Below are positions 1 through 13,860 of a stretch of 64,000 nt of DNA, piece by piece. The position numbers and the translations under genes are program-made. The stretch comes from Lucifuga dentata (taxonomy: Eukaryota; Chordata; Actinopteri; Ophidiiformes; Bythitidae), in the NCBI GenBank assembly GCA_014773175.1, contig VXCM01002611.1, positions 62,001-126,000 of the forward strand, given 5' to 3'. Within the stretch, counting starts at the first letter, position 1. Every line of letters starts with the position of its first letter. The notes beneath the pieces were generated by a model, which worked only from the letters and a program-made list of their open reading frames with translations, did not search any database and was not told the DNA's origin.

Positions 1-2697
1 TCACACACACACAAACACACACACACCAGTGTAAAGCAGGATCAAATGGAGTGGACTTTTAAAAACTTTTGTATTGCTTTTATAGACTCACAGCGGTCCT
101 TTAGCTTGGCTGGCTGGCTCACATGAACACCTGTGCCAGGTACATGGCCTGTTTGCCCATGAGTTCCACTAATAATGCAAATGTTATTCTAAAAGATAAG
201 TTCCAGTGCTAGCTTTGAAAGCAAAGACTGTGTGCCTTACTTTCATAAGAAAGTCATAAGTCAAAATAAAGTCCCATCTGATTTAGTAACATCAAGAAAA
301 AAACATCCTCAAACCTGGCACCAAGACACATGCGAAGAAATGAAATGAATTGAAGAAGACGAAGAAGAATGAGAAGAAAATGCAAGAATCAGCCTTGACA
401 CTCAGCCATGGTGGTTGCAGCTTTGCTCCAGTGCTGTGTTTCACTCTGAGGTAGATACGGCTGCTGTGATGAAGGTTTGTCTGTCTTCACGACTCATACT
501 AACTCAGTCCATTAGTATGTAACCAAAGAAAATGACATGTTCCTATACATAGATATTAACGTTATAACTGTCTAGAAGCAGCTGAAGCTTCAGTGACAGT
601 AATGGTTATGGTTCATTAGAATAATTTCAGCTACCCAGAGAATGGATTTCAGTGTAGTATTGATCAGTTTCAGTTCTACTAATAATACTAATACTACACT
701 GGAAAAGGGCGTCTGGAAAAGGTTTTTACTTAGGCTGTCAGCACAGTGTCTCCAATATGAGCAAAATGCCCCTTTTAAGGATAATGGTTCTCTTTTTTCC
801 AACCATTTTTTGGCCAGGTTTCTGTAGTTTTAGTCTGTAATTTTGCTGTTTCCAACAGTTTTACCCTCCTGTTTTATGTATTAGATCTGTAAATGGTGAT
901 TGAACAGTTATTCCAACATGCCAGCCTTGTGGGATATATTTTTTTAGCATTCTCATTCATTTCCCAGGGTGTAATGGTGTTATTCATTTAAACGTACCTT
1001 GTTGTGTGTGTTTTGTCTAACATTTCATTGCAGTGACTATGCATTTAAAAGTTTACTTGGAACTGTTAAAGCATTTTCATTGCATGGGTGCTACAGGATG
1101 ATGGTGCAGCACCACTGTTCCATTCTTTAATGAAAGTCCTGCACTTTTTTACTGTCTTATGTTGTGTTCAGGTCAAATAAAAAAAATAGCAGAAGAGCAA
1201 GACATTATTGTTTCTGCTAGCAGGCTTTTTTGTTTGTTTTTAAAATTTCATTATGGGAATGCTCCAATCCAATACTGACTATATGGTACGATTTTAAAAT
1301 AAATCATAAACACACCTGCCAACAGCACAGAGTTGTGCTGTTGGCATAATAATTAATTATGCTGTTTGCATGATAATCATTTATTTATTATTATGAACAA
1401 GTGAGACAGTTTGTTTTAATAACTTAAAAAAAACTAGCAAGGAGAAATGAGGATGAATGTAGGTAGGCCCATTGCAGGATGTGTGTGTGTGCATGTTGGT
1501 GTCATAGAAGATGTTTTAATTTGTGCTCCATTGTCATTTAGATGTGAGATCGCCTCTGTCCTCTCATCTCTACAAGACAGGTGGTACATAAAGTTCAACT
1601 GCGGCATATAAGGGAAACAATTTCAGCACAATTGTAATGATGGAAAAACAATAGGAAAATATTGTCCCAGACTGCAACCATTTGCAGAAGTTAGCAACGT
1701 TCTTGATTCAAAAAAAAAAAAAAAAAAAAAACACCCCTGAAAGTGACTTTAATGTGATTGTTAGTGCATTACAGTGTTTTTCCTGTTCCTTCCATTGTAC
1801 TCCCTGGCTCTTGGTTCCATTTGAACAGAAATGCTTAGTTTATCTGAAGAGACACTTTGACTGTGAAGTCTGATGCTTTTATCAGCGGAGTCTGGCTCTG
1901 TAATGAGGAGACCGCCTGCTTCCATAAATCACGCTGGACACTGAGAGGGTTCAGAGGTCAGCGGGGGTGGGAGTGAAGGCTCTGTGTGGGATCTGCATGT
2001 GCAAGAGCATGCCAGCCTATAAGGAGCATTATGGGAACTGTTCACCACACCCCGTTCTCCACCCCACTCCCACCGTCCAACATTCTCCAACCCCCTGCAC
2101 TCTGGTAACACAGAAATAGAAGCTGGAGGAGGGCTGCTGGAAACACTCGGGTNCCCCCTGCACTCTGGTAACACAGAAATAGAAGCTGGAGGAGGGCTGC
2201 TGGAAACACTCGGGTGGTGCTGATCTTACAATAGAAGATTGTGAGCGTTTCAGAGGTTGTAGTTAAGTCAGAACATCCTTATATATATGTATTGTTGTCA
2301 AGAGAGTGAGTTGAAGAGTCAATTTGGATTGTTGTAAGAAGAAAATCAGAAGGAAATCTTGAATAATATCACAAGAAGGAAAATGTTAATAATTATTGAT
2401 TAACCACTGTAAATAAATAATAATTAACATTATAAATAAACTGCTGTTATGATTTAAATCGATTGAGAAGTTATAATTTTGATATTGTTGGTGGGATTTT
2501 AAATTTACCTTTAAATTGTATTGTTTTATGGGTCATCTCAGTCTATAGTAAAATTCATGTAGGTCGACTCGTGTGATAAGTGTGCTGGAGGGCCTTGCTC
2601 TCCATCTTCTCCAGGTCAAGGATATGAGTTATTATTGATCATTTAATTTTTTGTAAAATGACAGACCATGCTAGAAGATTTTGACAATCCACACCCT
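1..2697. other. non-coding: 5' flank or intron 1 of cd81
   Basis: No convincing exon on either strand. A short (CA)n run opens the window. AATAAA occurs at 265-270 and 1176-1181. The 360-1185 stretch looks UTR-like and could be the 3' end of an upstream + strand gene, but nothing coding supports this. A single-N gap at 2153 has a direct duplication on each side (2091-2152 and 2154-2215). Confidence 0.4.
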
Positions 2698-3421
2698 TAA
2701 GGTGCATTCACACGTTGACAGTGTGCGGTAGACGGAAAACCGGATGTTCCATTCTTTTCAATGAGAGGACGACAGAAAACTCCGCCACCGCTGGGCGGTG
2801 AGAGTGGCACACCGTGCAGCCAGATGGAACGTGCCGTCAAAAGTTCAAATTTTTCAACTTTTTCCACTTACAAACCTGCAAGGACAAACTGGATAAGATG
2901 GACAACTGAGTTGTCGACAGTCTGAAATACTGTATCTTCTGACTCTCTTTTCATCCATCCTCATTTCTTGACCTTAGCCAACGGAATTCTCCCAGCAATT
3001 TGCGCTCCTGTAAAATGGGTTGAACCCACATGCATCTGCGTGTCTGCCTTTTCTGTTGGTTCTTTAAACAAGCATATAAAATGGCCAGAGCCAGAGCTGT
3101 CCTGTTTTTATAAAACATTGCGCAAAATTCCATCCATCCATCCATCCATTTTCTAAACCCGTTTGTCCTGTTGAGGGTCACGGGAGAGCTGGAGCCTATC
3201 CCAGCGGTCATAGGGCGAGAGACAGGTTACACCCTGGACAGATTGCCAGTCTATCGCAGGGTTTGCGCAAAATTATAAAACTCTATTGCATCGTCCAATA
3301 TTGATTCACTATTGCATCCCGCCAATTGTCATGGCAACAGTTCTGCATCTACCATTGTTGCGTTCCGCTGCCATTGGCAGTAGGGCAGGTTTTCTACCGT
3401 CAACATGTGAATGCAGCATTA
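2698..3421. mobile_element. non-autonomous DNA transposon with terminal inverted repeats
   Basis: Ends are inverted copies: GGTGCATTCACACGTTGAC near 2701 faces GTCAACATGTGAATGCAGC near 3399-3417, and the match continues inward (GTAGACGGAAAACC against GGTTTTCTAC). No coding capacity. A LINE 3' end is nested inside. Superfamily is uncertain; the look is hAT-like. Confidence 0.65.
3127..3264 (-). mobile_element. RTE/Rex3-like LINE 3' end with (ATCC)n tail
   Basis: Starts with tandem ATCC units, then the very common fish repeat core containing GGAGCCTATCCCAGC, ACACCCTGGACAG and CCAGTCTATCGCAGGG. As I recall this is the 3' region of Rex3/RTE-type LINEs, with the simple-repeat tail on the left and hence minus orientation. 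Only the 3' end is present, a typical 5' truncation. Confidence 0.55.
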
Positions 3422-3423
3422 GG

Positions 3424-4548
3424 ATTTCACATGATAAGCGGAGAGCAGCGCGCTGAGCTAGGCGTTTCATCATTGTGTATTGGGAGATGAGTGGTGACTC
3501 CTAATGTCGCAGCACGCCACCTTAAGCGCCGCTCAGATTCTCCATTTTGACGCTGTGCTCAAAGTTCAACCAAACCAAACTTGTCTGCCACTTTCCAATG
3601 TATAACCAATGAGAGAACATTTGTACATCAATAAGCAGAAGCAATGCAACAATGGAGGAAAAGTTCATAAACTGTGTTGAACAATTTCCTGAGTTGCACA
3701 ACACAACTTTGAAATCGTATCATGATTTGGGAAGAAACATGCTTGCTTGGCCAAATGTCAGCAGTCAGACAGGGCTACCAGATTGGTAAACAGGCATATA
3801 TTCTACAATTTTGTTTTAAATGTCAGGTTAGCTATAGCCAAAGCTAAAGCTATCTTAGTTGTTAATGTAGGCTAGTTAATGGCTGTAACGTCTTAATGAC
3901 TCGTGTTGCAACGTTAGCACTCTGTTCCATGCACTGACCAAGGTGCAGGGCGTTGGAAGTGTAGGCAGCGAGGTGAGCAGATTGCTCTCTGCAGTGCAAA
4001 TACACTTATCACCTTATATTCCTGCCAAATACTTGAGTTGATTCAAGTTGATTATTTTGATCCGCAAAACTTTTTTTTTAACCACTAAATTTAGAAATTT
4101 GACTATGGGAATTTGAATTACACTATTAATGAAATACAAACAGTAATATAGAATACATCAATAGTTTTATATTATTATTTCAGAGATTAGGAAGAACCAT
4201 TGTCAAATACATGAATATTACAATTCTAAATCAGCATTGATTCTTTTTTTTTTTATTATAGTAAGGGAGGTGAACAAACAAACATTATGTGATGTGGTGA
4301 TGAACCATGGTTACATATGAACAGCACCGATTACATGTTTTATGTGGAGAGAGCTGTGCGTGAAAATAGGTATGTGGAGTTACTAATAACATTAAAAAGA
4401 AAAAAAGAACAAAAAAAGAGAAGAGAGCAAAAGAGAGAAAAGACATATAATACAATACAAAACAGAGATGAAACCATTATAGGTGTTATTGTGCAGTGCA
4501 TATGTTTTGACTGAGTGAGCACATACTACATACTGTCGTCTTTTAAGG

Positions 4549-4580
<32 letters not shown>

Positions 4581-5065
4581 CGGAAGCTGGTTTCCTGCTT
4601 ATTTGAACAATCTAACGTTCAATTTCAAGAAGACAAACAGTTCTGTAAACAGCTTGGTTACCATGGCGATCTTTCTATATTCGTGGTCCAAATCGGGTTT
4701 CTGGGTCAAATCGGGTAGCGACACGGACATTGCAACAAAGAAAGCTCTGGCTCTTCTTCTCATTTGGAGAAGAAAACTGAAAAAACGGCAACTGAGTCAC
4801 CGTTCTGTACTGCTCTCCTCCATCGCTGTGGAGCTTCTGCTTACAGTACAGCTGTTCTCTGATTGGTTGCACATTGAAAAGGTTAGCATCGGAAAGGTCA
4901 ACATTGAATTTGGTTGAACTCTGAGCGCCGCATCAAAATGGAGAATCCGAGCGCCGCTTGGTGCTCAAGATGGCGTGAGGCGACGTTAGGAATCACCGCC
5001 CAGCTCCCAATACACAATAATGGCACTCCCAGGTCAGCGCAACGCTCAACATGCATCGTGAAACC
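3424..5065. mobile_element. DNA transposon with ~200-bp inverted arms
   Basis: Arms at about 3424-3665 and 4810-5065 are diverged inverted copies. For example TGTGTATTGGGAG at 3475 faces CTCCCAATACACA at 5005, and CTCAGATTCTCCATTTTGA faces TCAAAATGGAGAATCCGAG. The interior (3666-4809) has no transposase-like frame, so it is a non-autonomous element. It abuts the preceding element almost directly. Confidence 0.7.
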
Positions 5066-6887
5066 GACCTTATTGCCAAAATTGTAGAACTGTACAGGCA
5101 AATACTGGGAGAGCAGTGAGCATGTCTCTGACGGGACGGAATGCTCTGCTGGTACCTGGAATGTACATAACGTTTTGCTGCACTTATGAGTATGGAGAAT
5201 CCCATCTCATGCATTTTCTACCAGCCAAACAGTCACCATCCAACAGAAAAGACTTATTTTCCAGCTTCTTCTCTGGCCACGTCTTTAGAAGATTTCAGTC
5301 TCTGCAGCTGACAGGCAGGATTGATCACTAAAGAGCTCGTTGCTTTGATTTCATTGAACACGCTGCAGCAGGCAAGTGTGGGAGCACGCAATGTGGAAGT
5401 AGGAGTATGTTTTAAAGAGGAATGCGCTTTAGGGTGATTTTTTTATGTTTAATCGATTTTAACGTGTCAGATGAATGCGTTTGAATCTCCACCTTAAGAA
5501 TCGACGCGTCACAATTCATCCTTGCATCTTTACACCCCTACCCAAGAATCAAAGTGCTAGTCACTTTTACGTATCTGAAATCTCTTTGGCTTGGCTTCAC
5601 GTCTCTGCAATGAATCCCTAAAGAATGATCATGGATTTTTGTGCCGTGTGGGTTCTTTCTCCATTTGTCATCTACACAAATAGTTTAAATGTGGTTGCTT
5701 GCTCTCTCTTTTTAAACTGCTTGTAGTTCAGTGATTCATCTCGCTGGTAATCCACATGGTGGGGAGTTTCCTGACAGTAAGCTCCTCTGTGGTGCTGCTA
5801 TAACTGTGTATGTGAGGTTGTGTAGAGTTTCAGCACTCTTGGCAGTTATGATGTTGATGCAGTTGCTAAGCAGAAGCTGGCCTTCGCTCTGGAATGGGCC
5901 TCACCAAGCGGGGGCGGGGTGTGTGTGTGTGTGTGTGTATGTGTGTGTTACTGTGCTTGTTTGGGTTCAAATGAATTCACGGAAACAGTATAAGCTTGGA
6001 TTTTCTACCACACCACCAGATTTCTTTTTCCCAATGAAACAAACTACACACATGATAAGAGTTAAAGATCTGAACCCATGTGGAGCAGAAAGGTGTGGTT
6101 TGTCATTCAGAAGTTTATTTTACGGCGCTGCTGTGTGCTTATGCTTGTGTCTGTCCGTCTGCTGAGGTGAATTTTAACAGCAGCTTTCTTTCTTCTGCGA
6201 TAAACAAAACAGCTTTGGAAGGATTACATCAGCCTAAAGAGCAATAAATTGCAATTACATGGTTTCAGATACCATAAACCAGCTTGTTTGGGAAACAAGT
6301 GGTTAAGAGATGTAGGAAGAAAAAAAACAGATGGTAACGATGGAAATGTAACGATTTTCCTAAAGCTCATCATTCTACCTTTACAGTCAGAATATCCATT
6401 TTCCTTACTAATTAAAATGGCTGTAAATAATAATAATAATGATAACACATTTTTGTATCACATTACAACATTATTTTTTAATTAAGTTATTCATTAATAT
6501 GATTAGATTCAATTTCAAAAATGTAAAATCTGTTTATTTTTCAGGATGTTTTGGATGGGCAGATAGAAATGCAGCTCTGCTCTTCTAAATGAACCTAATT
6601 ATGACATAATGATGTAGCGTTATTGATCTTAAAGGACATTGGCATCTGGTAAATATCAAACTCCAAACTAGCCCAGCAGGGCTGTTTGTGCCCTAACGAT
6701 TTAGTTGTGAATTGATTTTTTTTTTTTTAAGTTAAATTATTTTATGTTAGGGTTTTTTTTTAGCACCCACAAGATACTAAATACATGTTGCAGTGGTGAA
6801 ACAGAACTTGTTTCAAATATACAGTGAAGGAACAAAAATCATTTAAAAAGTTAAAACATGAAATGAACGCATTTCTGGTCTCTCCTA
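5066..6887. other. non-coding stretch, upstream/intron 1 of cd81
   Basis: Contains a GT microsatellite near 5921-5949 and otherwise unique-looking AT-rich sequence. I see no exon, RNA gene or clear transposon. Confidence 0.4.
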
Positions 6888-6965
6888 AGGCTGGTTTCAC
6901 ATGATGAGCTGTGAGCTGAGCTGGGCGTCCAGCGCTCTGCTCACACATGAGCAGAGTTGCTGAGC
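6888..6965. repeat. fragment related to the end of the 3424-5065 element
   Basis: TTTCACATGATGAGC followed by GAGCTGGGCGT resembles TTTCACATGATAAGC and GAGCTAGGCGT at the left end of the 3424-5065 transposon. Only a terminus is recognisable. Confidence 0.4.
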
Positions 6966-7002
6966 AACCAAAGTTGATGCTCTGCTGACAGAAAGTGCTC
7001 GT

Positions 7003-7640
7003 TAGGGCTGGCGATATGGCCTAAAAATAAAATCTCAATTTTTTTTTCACACTTATGGATGATTCTCGATTTTAATTTTTCTTCTTTTTCTCCAGACTAA
7101 CGAAAAAAAAGATCAAGCCATTATTCAAATGAGTATTTTCTTTATTAAAATAATAAAAATGAATTATGATACTTTTAAATAAAATTGTAGGGCTTTCTAA
7201 ACAAAAAATTTGCAAAATAAAAGTTTTTACAGCAATGTACAGGTTCCTTGTGGCTTGAAGCTCTGACATGTTACAGTATTCCACCGTATGAAGACCCTCT
7301 GATCAGACGCCATGACGCTGGAAAATNGACATGTTACAGTATTCCACCGTATGAAGACCCTCTGATCAGACGCCATGACGCTGGAAAATGATGAAACTAA
7401 CGTCATTTGCTTTTTCGCTGGCGCTGTGCGACTGCAGATCTACATCTTACAGCGCCGCATTGTTGCCACTCAGCTGCGTGTTTCTTTCGCAGCTGGTGAA
7501 ATACATTTGAAGTGCTGCTACTTTTAGTAGCTGCAGCTCCTACAAACTTTACACACCACGCTGGTTTGCTCGATGCCGTGAAGCGCAAAACCGAATCACT
7601 TCCAAACGATGAAGTGATGAAGTGACGTTACCTTTTTTAT
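7003..7640. mobile_element. hAT-like non-autonomous repeat, broken by an N-gap duplication
   Basis: Begins with GGGCTGGCGATATGGCC, a common fish repeat terminus. The more GC-rich middle (7400-7620) differs from the flanks. The right end is not resolved. An exact 62-bp duplication flanks the N at 7327 (7265-7326 and 7328-7389) and is probably artificial. Confidence 0.45.
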
Positions 7641-8365
7641 TTCGGAACGAGCTCATCTTCATGGAAGTGTTTGTTGGCATCTTGACAGCATTTCAGACCT
7701 GCTGAAAAGTTTGTGGGCGTGGTTTTTAAGGAAAATGACATACTGTTTTATTTTTATGTGTTTACATCTTTTTTTTTCTTACATTTTTTTTTATCTTGCG
7801 GGTTTTATTTTCCATTTTAGCATGGGATGTCTTACCTTGCTCATTACTTTTCTTTATGTGAATTATTTGTCTTAGTTGGGACATGAGAAATGTTATGTTA
7901 TTTCCATTTTATGGGTGAGTAAAATTTAAACTTTAACCTCAGTATTTTCTGTCTCTCCATTTTTGAGGAGAAAAAAAGAAAAAGCTGAGAAGACTTTCTG
8001 GAAAAAAAGGAGAGGACTTTTTGTAACAAAACTGGCCAACTCTCATGTTAGTTCAGTTTGCTTGCTAACCAGCAACTCTTCTCAGGGCAAAGCGGCAGTA
8101 GTGCTTGTAGGTGCTCGACGTTCTCCGTGGTGGAGAGCGACAAAGGGCGATGGCATATTCCCAAACCATCTGCAGTGACATCCATGCTGCTGAGTCCACA
8201 GAACAGGCTTTTTTCTTCCTGCTGTGACTGGTCATCCAGTAAAAACGTGTCGACAAAAAAAAAGTGCTTTTCTGGAACAAACTTTTTTCAACCTCAAAAC
8301 TCTGCTCTGCTGAAGAAACAGCTAGTCTCAGTGCATTCTAAAGAGCTGGCAGCGCATTTTGAGGG

Positions 8366-8384
8366 TGTGTGTGTGTGTGTGTGN

Positions 8385-8444
<60 letters not shown>
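8366..8444. repeat. (GT)n microsatellite with one N
   Basis: Almost pure GT dinucleotides interrupted by an N at 8384, ending about 60 bases before cd81 exon 2. Length is probably unreliable in the assembly. Confidence 0.9.
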
Positions 8445-8502
8445 CTTCTTTAAAAGCAGAAATATTCTAAAGCAGCTTTGTGTGTTGCATTGTGTGTTGC
8501 AG

Positions 8503-8617
8503 CTTGCAGGAGGTGTAATCCTTGGTGTGGCTCTTTGGCTGAGACATGACCCCCAGACCAGCAACCTGTTGGAACTCAAATTTGATGGAGCCCAGGCCCC
8601 CAGCACCTTCTACATCA
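8503..8617 (+). CDS. cd81: cd81 coding exon 2
   Basis: Encodes [20 protein letters not shown] and the rest of the small extracellular loop to FYI, then ends on the first base of a split codon (phase 1). Acceptor is TGTGTGTTGCAG, donor A|GTACGT. The previous exon must end in phase 0, as in mammalian CD81. Confidence 0.93.
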
Positions 8618-11600
8618 GTACGTATTTCAGTATTTCATCTGTACTGTCCTTCTCTCCTCCATCTGTTCTGTCTGTTTTAAGGAAATTCAGTGGCTCAGAG
8701 TTTAGTAATGGACGGCCTTGTGTTCAGAAAAGTCATCATATTAAACCTTAACCACAACAATATTAGAAAGTGTTGGTGTTGCTGTTTTTTCTGCTGAAAA
8801 GTGTTAAATATATTTAATTTTATTTACTGATCCAACATGGAATCTCAGACAATTTTCTTTAAACACATTTAGAGCAGCACATTTAGCCCGCTGGATCTGA
8901 CTTCAACTAATAAAAATATGAGTTTAATGACAAAAGTTATCCTATCAGGTTATCTGATCACCATGAAAATCCATATGTTAGCACTATACACCAGTGAGTG
9001 GACAAGATTTGGTAACTTATATTGAATATCAGGGGCGATTAGGGAAAAATATGTTAATCCATATCCAGAAATCCAACTCAGTCCAAAATATGTGAATCCG
9101 CTGGAGAAAATATGTCACATTTCCTTTAATATTCTTAGAATCAGTGTCAGAGTGTCACTTTGTTGTGCAGAATTAACAATGAAATAGTTTATGTAATGAT
9201 ACATCATTAAGTGCTAGCATTAAGTATTAATAAGCTACACTTCAAGGCCTCTATTGATTAAGAAAATATATTCATAATTAATAAGTAAAATATTATAGCT
9301 GACATTTTATAACACCCTATAAATTATGAATATCCTCACAATGTCCTAAAGATTTTGATATGTGTTATTATTTTATGTGTTGTTAATGAGGCACATCATT
9401 CATGTACAGTATTGTACATACAGTGTAGTATTAAGTTACATTACATAATTATGAAATGATCAACTATTCTGTAGCTGCAGGCTATAAATGTGGTCTATGA
9501 ACAAGACATCACATGATCTGTGGTGACATATGATATTATGGGTGGAATTATTACTGGATACTGAAAGTATGTGTTATGGTTTTGCTGGTAACTTTCAAAC
9601 TCACAACCAAGATAGTAAAGTAGAAATTTCTGTTCCTCAAAATTTTTAGAAATTCTCCTAATTCCATATCAGAAGAGGCTTTTTAAACCTGTTTATGTTG
9701 AGACATGTGGCTCATATCACACTTTCACATATTTACAGCAAGTTGGCAAGCACAGCACACAGATGAGCTGCTACTGGTCACACAGCAAGCGGCCACACCC
9801 ATGAAGCTTCATATGAGGTCACACACTGCAGGACAGAAGTCTGAGGCCACCCCTAGATTAAAAAAAAAAACAGTTTGTTTTACAGTTTATTGCACAGGAA
9901 ATGACAAAAATATGTAAAATAAATGTAACTAATTAGTATACAAGAAGAATTTGTCAACAAGAGCACATTATGCAGCCGCTGTGGCTTAAGAAATTATTTT
10001 TAATGAAGGCATCAGTCTGTATTAGTGCAGCACTCCAGTTGTGTTCCAGCTCCCTTGCTGATGTGTTTTAACATTCTATTCAATAGCTGCTGTCTGCCTT
10101 CTCCCACATCATTTTGGGATTAGCTCGCTACACTGTTGCTCTGCATCTTCTGAACTTCATATTGAGGACTTCAAATTTATATAGCACACATATAAAATAC
10201 AAATATTTATTTATAGACTGCATCACAAACTAGAAATTTGAAATAGAATGTTAAAACACAACTAATCCTTCCCTCTCATGACTATGCATGATGAGGAAAT
10301 CACAATACACCTAAGAAAAAGTTTCACTTTAATCTGTTGCTGAAAGTCTTCCCCTGGGACATTATGAGACAAGACATAAGTTTGTTAGATGTGTATGAAG
10401 AGAGTAAAGGAAGTCTTTGACCTGGCCACCCCTTTCCCCAGTAGCATGGACAGCAGACTGTTACACTAGTGTGAAATTTGTAACAGAACTGGACAGCCCA
10501 GCCCCACCCAGATCTGCAGTGACTTGTGACCAGGACTAACAGGACACACAGCTCATCATATGACTCTGTTAATGCCCCCACTTTAAGCTGTTGACTTTGT
10601 TACCCCTCCAACCCTGCAAACCAGCATCACGCCCACATTACGCCAGTTCACTGCTTCCATCTGCGTCAGCAACCTGACTCATCTGCCGCCGCATGACCAA
10701 GAAGAGCGGAGAAGGAACGGAGAGCGATGAAGGAAATTTGCAAGAGGATGACACCATCCTCACAGTTAAAGCAAACATGAGGAAGACGCTGAATAAATGA
10801 TTTTACAAGTTGTAAATAAATAATGAAGGGGTGTTAAGACCATTGTTTCTGCTGTGGTCTGAGGGAGCGTAGCTGTGGTTCAGTTACAAAGAGCGAGAAA
10901 CCACTTAGGGACTTTCTCTCAAGCAACCTCACTGATTACATCCTGTTCATTGCATAAAGCCTCCCTCTCATTCCCAAGATGGGGAGAGAAAGCCTGGTCA
11001 GTATCGGAAAAAATTCCTCATGGGCCCTCCCTTCTCCTCTTCCTCCTCATCTGCCCCACCCCTTCTCCTCCTCCTCCTCCTCCTCCCTTTTCTGTGAAAA
11101 TTTTCCTCTCATTCACTCCGCTGGTTTCTTTCCACTGTTGCTCCCCCTTCTCATCTGGTTGTGGTTAGCATTTGAGTTGCAGTGTCTCGCTCTCCTTTTC
11201 CCCTCCTTTCTTCTGTCCTTCTTTCCTTCCTCCCCTTCTCGCTCCTCCCCTGGTGCCAGAAACTTTTTAATATGGAGTTGCACAATTGCTTCACAATGAT
11301 CCTGTGGCCGCTCGCTGCTCTGCTGCCGTCTCTTCTCAAAGCTGTTCCAGCTAAAACACATTCTTCTGCTGCCGAAAAGTACCTAAGCACTTATATAGTA
11401 CCTAAGCACTTGTATATTTACTAACTTACTGTAAGTACTTTACATTAGTATTTTCATTTTTGGAGACTTTCTGCTTTTCCTCCACTACATTTCGGAGAGA
11501 AATACTCTTACTTTTTACTCCATTTACTTTTTCCATGCAGGTTCACATTTTACGTTCAACAGAAAATAAGCTCACAAAATCTTTCTTTCTTTCCATTTAA

Positions 11601-13819
11601 TGCCAGGCTAAGTGAAGTTCCTCTTTGCAGCCTTGTACATAAAAAGTAGGCATGTTTCAGATTACCAAATTCTCTGTCACTAATGAGGAGAACAGCTGCA
11701 CGCATGCACACACACATTCACAAGTCCATCAGGTTTGCAATAGTCAGGCATTGTGCATACCCTGACTTAATATCTGACCATAATTTACAAAATGTTCATT
11801 TTTCAGCAGTAGGTACCACAGCAGAATGAAATAAGAACTGTCAATGTTCTTGCACTCTCCAGTTTTTGTCGTTCATGTAAGCAAGGCTCACGGAACGCCA
11901 GGAAGTTCTTACTTGAACTGCTTGAAGTACTACTTCAACGTCTTGAATCACTTTCCTATTTTACAGGAAACTACTGCCCATAAATAGTACAATTTTTCCG
12001 GTAAACAGTTAAGAGTGATTCCCTGAAGAATTTTGCCATGAAATACATCTCTGGTCACATTACTTTACCAAATATAAAGTGAACCACATGTATCTAGTGG
12101 TTTATTATACCTCACAAAAATAGAATCAGAGGCAGCAGGGATATCCCTGCTCACAACAGCTAAGGCTTCAAAAATAATAATAATAATTTGGCTTTACTAT
12201 GGAATTTGACACACTTGTGTGGGATGGAGTCTAAGGCTTCAGATTTCAGACTTAGATTTTTTTTCAGTTTGACATGTTAACATAACATTTGAACTAGTCC
12301 AGGGTCCTGTGTGTATTTTCAACTTGAAGGACTGCTCTACTTCATTTATTTTAGTTGTACTGCAGCATTATTAACAATTATAATGTGAAGGGAACAGGAA
12401 GCAGCAGGAAGGAAAAGTTTGATTATTAGAAAGAAACTTCACTGAGGCTTCTGGACCAAATATGGTTAATATTGTTCTATATTAGCTTCTGGATCTAAAG
12501 ACAAAATTAACTGGATGCCATCATTTTATTAGTGGTAAGTTGACTTGGACTTGTAGAGTTTTCAGGGGTGAGTTCATGATAAATATAACAGTTATGAATG
12601 TGGCATTGAGACATTACTTTGTGTTAATCATAGGACAAAAATTAATTAATTTTCAAAATAGTCATAAAAGAATCTTAGCTCTATTCTCATTGGATTGTCA
12701 CAGCACACCACAAAATATTCGTCATTACAATACTGTAATTTTACAATTCTATTTTCAGCCTCAAAGAATGTCCCTAAGGAGCATTTAAAAAAAAAAAAAA
12801 GAGTACTAAATTGAAAGAAATTAATTACTAGCTCTGAACTGTCTTTTGATAGCACAATTTGATAGCATATCATGTGGTGATTTGTCGTCTTGATTGCCTT
12901 GAAATTTTGATAGCGACATGTCCGACAGAAAAGCTACAACATGAGGAGGAAGAGAATCCGTCTCTACTTTGTATGAGGGAGATGCAGAGGCAGGGCTGGG
13001 TGAGATGGACAGGGATCGTAATGGAAGAGCATCTCTGAGATCAAATCAAGATAGACAGGAAAAGACATTTAAGTAAACTGAATTATTGAGAGCATGATTT
13101 CAAATAAGCAAATGCATTACACAAAAGGAACTTGGGGGGGAGAGAGTGAGTTTGCCAAAAAACATGAAAGGAGGGAGGGAAGGAGAGCCACAATTAAAAA
13201 GAAAGGAGAACCACAATTAAAAAGATGGAAGAAGCGCTTGGTCTTTAACCAAGCTATCAATTTATAAATTAGCCTCAGTATGTGGGTGTGGGTGTGGGTG
13301 GGGAGAATAGACTGAGGGGGCTGAGGAGGTGGGGGGGCAGTTACTGTCCAGAATCAAATTATGTTTGAGCTGACAAGCAGGAGTAATTACGCTGTTACAG
13401 AGCACAAAGAGAGCCACGCCCAGCCTGATGAACAAAGATGGTGGCAGAACATCCCAAGATTCACTTCACGAGCTCATTTTGTATTTTATTTTTATTCATC
13501 TGTTTCAAGGCTGCTACTTCAGGGGCTTTTCTGTCACAAGATCTGTTTTCAGTTTACTAAAGTGACAGATTCTGTTCCAGCTGAGAGACCTGCAACAACA
13601 GACCCAGTTCAGAGCCCTCTACTAATAATGGCACTCTTGGTAAATAAAAGCAAAATGGGCTGTGAAAAAAATGTCTGTATGTTTATTATTTTGATCTTTC
13701 ATTCAAAATATTAAGAAAAATGTAACAATTAAAGTAAAATAATTAAAAGGAAAAGAAATGAAAAATATTTTTCTCAAAGGACCTGGAAGAGGACGTGTGT
13801 ATATTGATTCCACAGACAG

Positions 13820-13860
<41 letters not shown>

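Noticed and set aside
2091..2215. Tandem repeat of ~62 bp around 2153 as a biological minisatellite
   Set aside because: The copies are exact and separated by a lone N, the same pattern as a dozen other gap sites; best read as an assembly artefact.
4549..4917. 122-codon frame beginning with a GT repeat
   Set aside because: Starts in a microsatellite and runs through the arm of a DNA transposon; no domain recognised.
7890..7925. TTATGG|GTGAGTAA as a possible cd81 exon 1 donor after TGG
   Set aside because: The in-frame upstream codons read GHEKCYVISILW with a stop just before and bear no resemblance to the CD81 N-terminus.
10692..10802. Short ATG frame [14 protein letters not shown]... in cd81 intron 2
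   Set aside because: About 36 codons, no recognised homology and no splice-phase role; likely chance or a repeat remnant.
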